A stretch of 64,000 bases of DNA from Brevundimonas huaxiensis (GTDB lineage Bacteria > Pseudomonadota > Alphaproteobacteria > Caulobacterales > Caulobacteraceae), in the NCBI RefSeq assembly GCF_014218725.1, contig NZ_JABBJE010000003.1, positions 124,001-188,000 of the forward strand, given 5' to 3'. Position numbers and translations under genes: made by a program. Of the stretch, positions 59,784 through 64,000 are shown piece by piece (position 1 is the stretch's first letter; each line of letters starts with the position of its first letter). The notes beneath the pieces are model-generated. The model was given only the letters and a program-made list of their open reading frames with translations, made no database searches and was not told the DNA's origin.

Positions 59784-60698
59784 CTACAGAGACGCCGGGG
59801 GCGGTAGGGTTCCCATGACCGCCACGACGCCGATCAGGGCGAGTCCCAGACCCGTTTCGACCAACAGGCTGCGCCGGAGCGCGCTCATGGCGGCGAGGGA
59901 GGGTTGGCCCGTCTCCAGCGCAGAGCCCAGTGTCGGCGTCAGCCGGAACCGGTTGCTCGCCGCCAGCGCCAGCATCAAACCGAAGAGGACGAGCTTGGCG
60001 ACCAGAAGCTGGCCGTAGAGGTTGCCCGCGATCGACGCCACGCGCTCGGGACCGATCAGGAACCAGCTGTTCACGAGACCGGTCAGCACCAGCAACAGGA
60101 CCGCCAGCGTTCCCAGACCGGCGAAGCCATGCAGGGCGCGATGGATTGCACGATCGTCCGGACCGGCTCGGCGCAAAAGCAGGGCCGTCAACGCCGCCAG
60201 GGCGCCCAGCCACAAGGCCGCTGCCACCGCGTGAATGATGTTGGCGACGAGATGTATGGGCCCGCCAGGGCCCTCGGTGGCCGCGCCATGACCCGTCCAC
60301 GCGAAGCTGGCGGCCACGATCAGACCCAAGGCGGCCGTCACGCTCCAGAGCGCGCGACCGGGTTTCAGGGCGACCAAGGCGACAAGCCCAAGCAAGGCGG
60401 CGGCGGCCCGCACGACCATCGCCATGCCCAGGGCCGTGCCGGTGACCATGAAGGACAGGGACGCGGGTTTGACGGCTTCGCTCAGCGACCCCGCCATGAC
60501 GGCCGTCTGGGCCACCAGGGCGGCGAGCGAGCCGAGCGCGACGATGATCGCCGCGAGGCGCAATGTCGGTCGCGACCATTCCAGGTTCGGCGCGTCGGGG
60601 TCTTTGAAGCTGTAGAGAAGGAACAGCGGCGCGCCGAGAAGGACGACGCCGCCGGCGTATTGAAGCCAGCGAAGCGCGATGACCGCGACTTCCAGCAC
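59784..60698 (-). CDS. copD: CopD copper resistance membrane protein
   Basis: 304 residues with about eight hydrophobic helices. IHLVANIIHAVAAALWLGALAALTALLLRRA has the conserved His and W-x-G motif of CopD, with further His residues in WTGHGA and HRALHGFAGLG. With CopC it is thought to bring copper from the periplasm across the inner membrane. It starts 4 bases after copC, so the two are coupled. Confidence 0.92.
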   Translation of the reverse strand: MLEVAVIALRWLQYAGGVVLLGAPLFLLYSFKDPDAPNLEWSRPTLRLAAIIVALGSLAALVAQTAVMAGSLSEAVKPASLSFMVTGTALGMAMVVRAAAALLGLVALVALKPGRALWSVTAALGLIVAASFAWTGHGAATEGPGGPIHLVANIIHAVAAALWLGALAALTALLLRRAGPDDRAIHRALHGFAGLGTLAVLLLVLTGLVNSWFLIGPERVASIAGNLYGQLLVAKLVLFGLMLALAASNRFRLTPTLGSALETGQPSLAAMSALRRSLLVETGLGLALIGVVAVMGTLPPPASL

Positions 60699-60702
60699 GG
60701 CG

Positions 60703-61065
60703 TCAGCGCACCGTGAAGGTGTAGGATCCCGTCATGCGGTGGCCGTCGCTCGACGCGATACGCCAGTCGACACGGTAGGCGCCGGCGGCCAGCGGGCGAG
60801 CCAGCGCGCCCGTGAGGGTCCTGCCGTCCTCGGCGACCGAGGTGCGGATCGCGATCTTCTCCCCCGCCGCATTGACGACGTCGAAGCCGGAAAAGGCGGG
60901 AACGCTGCGTTCGCTGAAGGTCAGGGTCAGCGTCCGGGTCGCGGCCACGGTGGAGTCGGGCGCCGGGGTGGCGCTGACCAGGCGAGCGTGGGCCGCCGCC
61001 GGTCCGGCGGCGAAGGCCACGACCGCCGCGACGGCGATGAAGGGCGCGGGGTTGAAGTAACGCAT
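60703..61065 (-). CDS. copC: CopC-family periplasmic copper protein (second copy)
   Basis: 120 residues from ATG 61065. The signal peptide ends AAA before HARLVSATPAPDS, so the mature protein starts with the His that forms the Cu(II) site in CopC. The rest is typical: LTLTFSERSVPAFSGFDVVNAAGEKIAIR and AGAYRVDWRIASSDGHRMTGSYTFTV with the second Asp and His ligands. It is the classical form, unlike the DPHAGH-bearing copy at 51660. Coupled to copD. Confidence 0.92.
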   Translation of the reverse strand: MRYFNPAPFIAVAAVVAFAAGPAAAHARLVSATPAPDSTVAATRTLTLTFSERSVPAFSGFDVVNAAGEKIAIRTSVAEDGRTLTGALARPLAAGAYRVDWRIASSDGHRMTGSYTFTVR

Positions 61066-61182
61066 ACTCAGTCTCCAGACGTTTGGCCGGTCCCGGCCTT
61101 CTGCTTCTCTACGCGCCACACGACCGCGTCCCTCATGAAGAGGAAGCGGGCGGCGGCTGAGGCCTTCCCCCGCACGCCGGGG

Positions 61183-61677
61183 TCAGCGGCGACGCTTCTC
61201 GAGGAGCGCCTGCATCTGGGCGATCTCCTCCTGTTGACCACGCACGATGCCGTCGCACAGGGCGATGATCTCCGGATCGGTCAGGGAGGCTTGCTCGCAC
61301 ATCAACACAGCCCCGGAATGGTGCGGGATCATCGATCGCAGGAATTCGTCGTCGCCAACGAACGCCTGGGTGCGCATGCCGACGAAGCTGCCGACGAAGA
61401 TCACGACGGCGACCGCTCCAATGACCAGGTTCGTTTTGCGCGACGGGTACATGGACCGCATGAAGACGAGCATGAGGACCGCCATCGGCGCGACCATCAT
61501 CAGGGTCATGTAGACGTTGTTCAGGTTGAGATAGAAGTGACCGAGCGTGGCGATCATCGTGTACATGACCAGGTACATGATGACGAAATCGAGCGCCAAC
61601 TCGAGGTACAGGCTCCGATAAGGGCCGAGTCCACGAGCGTTGCCTTGCCCGCCGTGGTCCATCTGTTGATGAGACAT
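61183..61677 (-). CDS. DUF305 family membrane protein
   Basis: 164 residues from ATG 61677. A His-rich start (MSHQQMDHGGQG) is followed by three to four helices (LALDFVIMYLVMYTMIATLGHFYL, TLMMVAPMAVLMLVFM, LVIGAVAVVIFVGSFVG) and the DUF305 C-terminus (DDEFLRSMIPHHSGAVLMCEQASLTDPEIIALCDGIVRGQQEEIAQMQALL) with the HH-x-x-A motif. Common in copper loci; probably a metal-binding membrane protein. It follows the P-type ATPase gene. Confidence 0.88.
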   Translation of the reverse strand: MSHQQMDHGGQGNARGLGPYRSLYLELALDFVIMYLVMYTMIATLGHFYLNLNNVYMTLMMVAPMAVLMLVFMRSMYPSRKTNLVIGAVAVVIFVGSFVGMRTQAFVGDDEFLRSMIPHHSGAVLMCEQASLTDPEIIALCDGIVRGQQEEIAQMQALLEKRRR

Positions 61678-61824
61678 CGTCCGTATCCTCTTCAGAAATT
61701 TCAGTTCGTCTTCGCCTGCCGCTGCGAATGCCTGGAGACTGCGGTCAGCGTCTAAATCAATCCGGCCCGTCACAGCCGGTTCCTCCCTTGGGTGGGTGGG
61801 CGGACTGGTGATTGCCTATCCTGG

Positions 61825-64000
61825 CTAAAGCCTCACCGCGCGCAGTCTCAGCGCATTGCCGATGACGCTGACCGAGGAGAGCGCCATTGCGAGCGCCGCA
61901 AGGGCAGGCGAGAGAAGCCAGCCGAAGACGGGATAAAGCAGGCCAGCCGCCACGGGGATGCCAAGGGCGTTGTAGCCGAAGGCGAAAACGAGGTTTTGGC
62001 GGATGTTGCCCATCACCGCGCGGGACAGACGCCGTGCGCGCACGATGCCTTGCAGATCTCCGCCCAGAAGGGTGACGCCGGCGCTTTCGATGGCGACGTC
62101 CGAACCCGCCCCCATAGCGACGCCGACATCGGCGGCGGCGAGGGCAGGGGCATCGTTGACGCCATCTCCCGCCATGGCGACGATCCGACCCTGCGAACGA
62201 AGCTGTTGTACTACAGACGCCTTGTCCTGCGGCAGAACCTCCGCCTGGACTTCGTCGATGCCGAGGCGACGCGCGACCGCTTCGGCCGTCGTCCGGTTGT
62301 CCCCGGTCATCATCACCAGCCGCAGACCGGCCGCTTTCAGCGCGAGGATCGCAGCCGGCGTGGTGGCCTTGATGGGATCGGCGATGCCGATGACCCCGGC
62401 CGCCTTTCCGTCGATAGCCACGAATATGGCGGTGGCGCCGTCGTGGCGAAGGGCCTCCGCCTTCGGCTCCAGCGCGGAGACGTCGATTGAAAGCTCGCCG
62501 AGAAAACGGGTGTTGCCCAGGGCGACCTGGCGGCCCTCAATCGTCCCGCGGACGCCGCGACCGACCGGGCTGTCGAAGTCCACGGCCTCGGTAAGGGGGA
62601 TGTCCCGATCCTTGGCTGCCCGGACAATCGCGTCGGCCAACGGATGTTCGCTGCCCCGCTCGAGGCTGGCCGACAGACGCAGGATGTCCGCTTCCACGAA
62701 GCCCTGGGCTGGCAGGATCGCCGTCACCGACGGACGGCCCTCCGTCAGGGTGCCGGTCTTGTCCAGAACGAGGGTGTCGACTTTCTCGAAGCGTTCGAGC
62801 GCCTCGGCGTTCTTGATCAGGACGCCGGCGTGGGCGCCACGTCCCACCCCGACCATGATCGAGATCGGCGTGGCCAAACCCAACGCACAGGGACAGGCGA
62901 TGATGAGCACCGAAACGGCGGCGACCAGGGCGTAGGACAAACGGGGCTCGGGACCGACCAGGCCCCAGACGACGGCGGCGAGCAGGGCGATCGCGATCAC
63001 TGTGGGAACGAACCATCCGGAGACCGTATCGGCCAGCCGCTGGATCGGGGCGCGACTGCGCTGGGCCTGGGCCACCATCTGGACGATCTGCGCCAGCAGG
63101 GTGTCGGCGCCCACCTTGTCGGCGCGCATGATGAAGGATCCGGTCTTGTTGAGCGCGCCGGCCACGACGCGGTCGCCGACGTCCTTGGTCACCGGCATGG
63201 ACTCGCCGGTCACCATGGATTCATCGACAGCGACCCGCCCCTCCAGGAGTTCGCCATCGACCGGGATCTTCTCTCCGGGCCGGACCCGCAGGCGGTCGCC
63301 GACGGCGATCTGGTCAAGCGAGACATCTTCATCGACGCCGTCCGCCCGGATTCGGCGGGCGGTCTTGGGCGTGAGGTCCAGCAGGGCGCGGATCGCGCCC
63401 GAGGTCTGTTCGCGGGCGCGCAGCTCCAGAATCTGGCCGACGAGGACCAGCACGGTGATAACCGCCGCCGCCTCGAAATACACCGGCGCGCTGCCGTCGG
63501 CCTTCAGGAAGGCGGGCGGGAACAGGGTTGGCGCGACGACGGCCACGACGCTGTAAAGCCATGCCACGCCGACCCCCATGGCGATCAGGGTGAACATATT
63601 CAGCCGACGGGTGCGCAGCGATGTCCAGCCGCGCTCGAAGAAGGGCCAGCCGCACCAGAGAACCACGGGGGTCGCCAAAGCGAACTGGATCCAGTTCGAC
63701 ATCTGGCCCGGGATGAACATGTGGAGATTGGCCAGATGTCCGCCCATTTCCAGGGCGAAGACCGGCAGGGTCAGGACCAGACCGACCCAAAAGCGTCTGG
63801 TGAAGTCGATCAGCTCGTGGTTGGGCGGGGCTTCCGCCGTGACCGTCTCCGGCTCAAGCGCCATGCCGCAGATCGGGCAGGAGCCTGGGCCTTCCTGCCG
63901 GATCTCGGGGTGCATCGGGCAGGTGTAGATGGCGCCGGGAACGGCCGGCTCGGCCTCCACGCGAGGGTTCAGGTAACGCATCGGATCGCCGATGAATTTG
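61825..64000 (-). CDS. Copper-translocating P1B-type ATPase, 5' end cut by the window
   Basis: At least 724 residues. An ATG at 63981 is possible, but the frame continues to the edge and reads [12 protein letters not shown], the usual end of a YHS metal-binding domain. The true start is therefore probably outside. Next comes a heavy-metal-binding domain ([24 protein letters not shown]), then the ATPase with the [10 protein letters not shown] membrane motif, DKTGTLTEG phosphorylation site and [12 protein letters not shown] hinge. It pumps Cu(I) out of the cytosol. It is the first of a minus-strand set with DUF305, copC and copD. Confidence 0.93.
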   Translation of the reverse strand, partial: KFIGDPMRYLNPRVEAEPAVPGAIYTCPMHPEIRQEGPGSCPICGMALEPETVTAEAPPNHELIDFTRRFWVGLVLTLPVFALEMGGHLANLHMFIPGQMSNWIQFALATPVVLWCGWPFFERGWTSLRTRRLNMFTLIAMGVGVAWLYSVVAVVAPTLFPPAFLKADGSAPVYFEAAAVITVLVLVGQILELRAREQTSGAIRALLDLTPKTARRIRADGVDEDVSLDQIAVGDRLRVRPGEKIPVDGELLEGRVAVDESMVTGESMPVTKDVGDRVVAGALNKTGSFIMRADKVGADTLLAQIVQMVAQAQRSRAPIQRLADTVSGWFVPTVIAIALLAAVVWGLVGPEPRLSYALVAAVSVLIIACPCALGLATPISIMVGVGRGAHAGVLIKNAEALERFEKVDTLVLDKTGTLTEGRPSVTAILPAQGFVEADILRLSASLERGSEHPLADAIVRAAKDRDIPLTEAVDFDSPVGRGVRGTIEGRQVALGNTRFLGELSIDVSALEPKAEALRHDGATAIFVAIDGKAAGVIGIADPIKATTPAAILALKAAGLRLVMMTGDNRTTAEAVARRLGIDEVQAEVLPQDKASVVQQLRSQGRIVAMAGDGVNDAPALAAADVGVAMGAGSDVAIESAGVTLLGGDLQGIVRARRLSRAVMGNIRQNLVFAFGYNALGIPVAAGLLYPVFGWLLSPALAALAMALSSVSVIGNALRLRAVRL

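Noticed and set aside
39600..64000. Second copy of the guaA 3' end (attR)
   Set aside because: Looked for GACGATCGAGTGGGAGTGA and shorter parts by eye and saw none. A computed search is needed; the boundary is left open.

Overview
The window is GC-rich alphaproteobacterial DNA. The housekeeping genes at the left (rlmE, guaB, an rsmB-type methyltransferase, guaA), the lasso-peptide gene order with an isopeptidase and TonB receptor, and the cop gene set all point to Caulobacterales, most likely Brevundimonas or a close relative. That placement is inference from gene content, not from a database match.

Layout. 1-6988 is core chromosome: rlmE, a DUF2061 protein, guaB, a MAPEG protein, an rsmB-like gene carrying an in-frame palindromic repeat, a nucleosidase-like gene, and guaA. 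A P4-type tyrosine integrase and an AlpA-type protein follow directly after the 3' end of guaA (7279-8779), the usual left end of a guaA-integrated mobile element. 8892-11941 is an arsenic operon (arsR, arsC, ACR3 pump, arsN-like, arsH). 12129-19281 holds a Fic protein with its own repeat-rich operator, an FTR1/cytochrome c permease preceded by a MerR regulator (PbrT/PbrR-like), a secreted matrixin-type protease with two companions, a Csp-type copper storage protein, and mntP behind a yybP-ykoY manganese riboswitch. 19326-20790 is a reduced mercury cluster (merR, merT, a GDCCVxC protein, a VOC protein). 20837-24921 looks like the leading region of conjugation (nucleotidyltransferase-HEPN fusion, DUF736, ArdC antirestriction protein, a frameshifted DUF4238 gene). 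An RP4-like nic site lies at 25033-25040, followed by mobC and a relaxase. 26641-38619 encodes an LPD7 protein, the coupling protein and a full VirB1-VirB11 type IV secretion system on the minus strand. 38695-40341 holds three small regulators.

40411-50112 is a lasso-peptide locus: three tandem precursor genes, a fused B protein and the C cyclase on the plus strand, facing an isopeptidase, a TonB-dependent receptor with an STN domain, a FecR anti-sigma factor and a FecI-type sigma factor on the minus strand. The biosynthetic genes are intact. The isopeptidase has a one-base frameshift and the receptor has an in-frame amber codon, so the uptake and degradation arm looks broken. 50613-51361 has another HTH-only LuxR-type gene and a DUF7662 gene. 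51422-64000 is a large copper-resistance region: copA (multicopper oxidase), copB, two copC genes, copD, a CnrYXH-type sigma/anti-sigma module, several small Cys/His/Met-rich exported proteins, and a P1B-type ATPase that runs off the right edge.

The simplest reading is an integrative and conjugative element in guaA carrying arsenic, mercury, manganese and probably copper resistance plus a lasso-peptide cluster. I found no second copy of the guaA end by eye, so the right boundary is not located and the copper region could belong to the host or to a second element.
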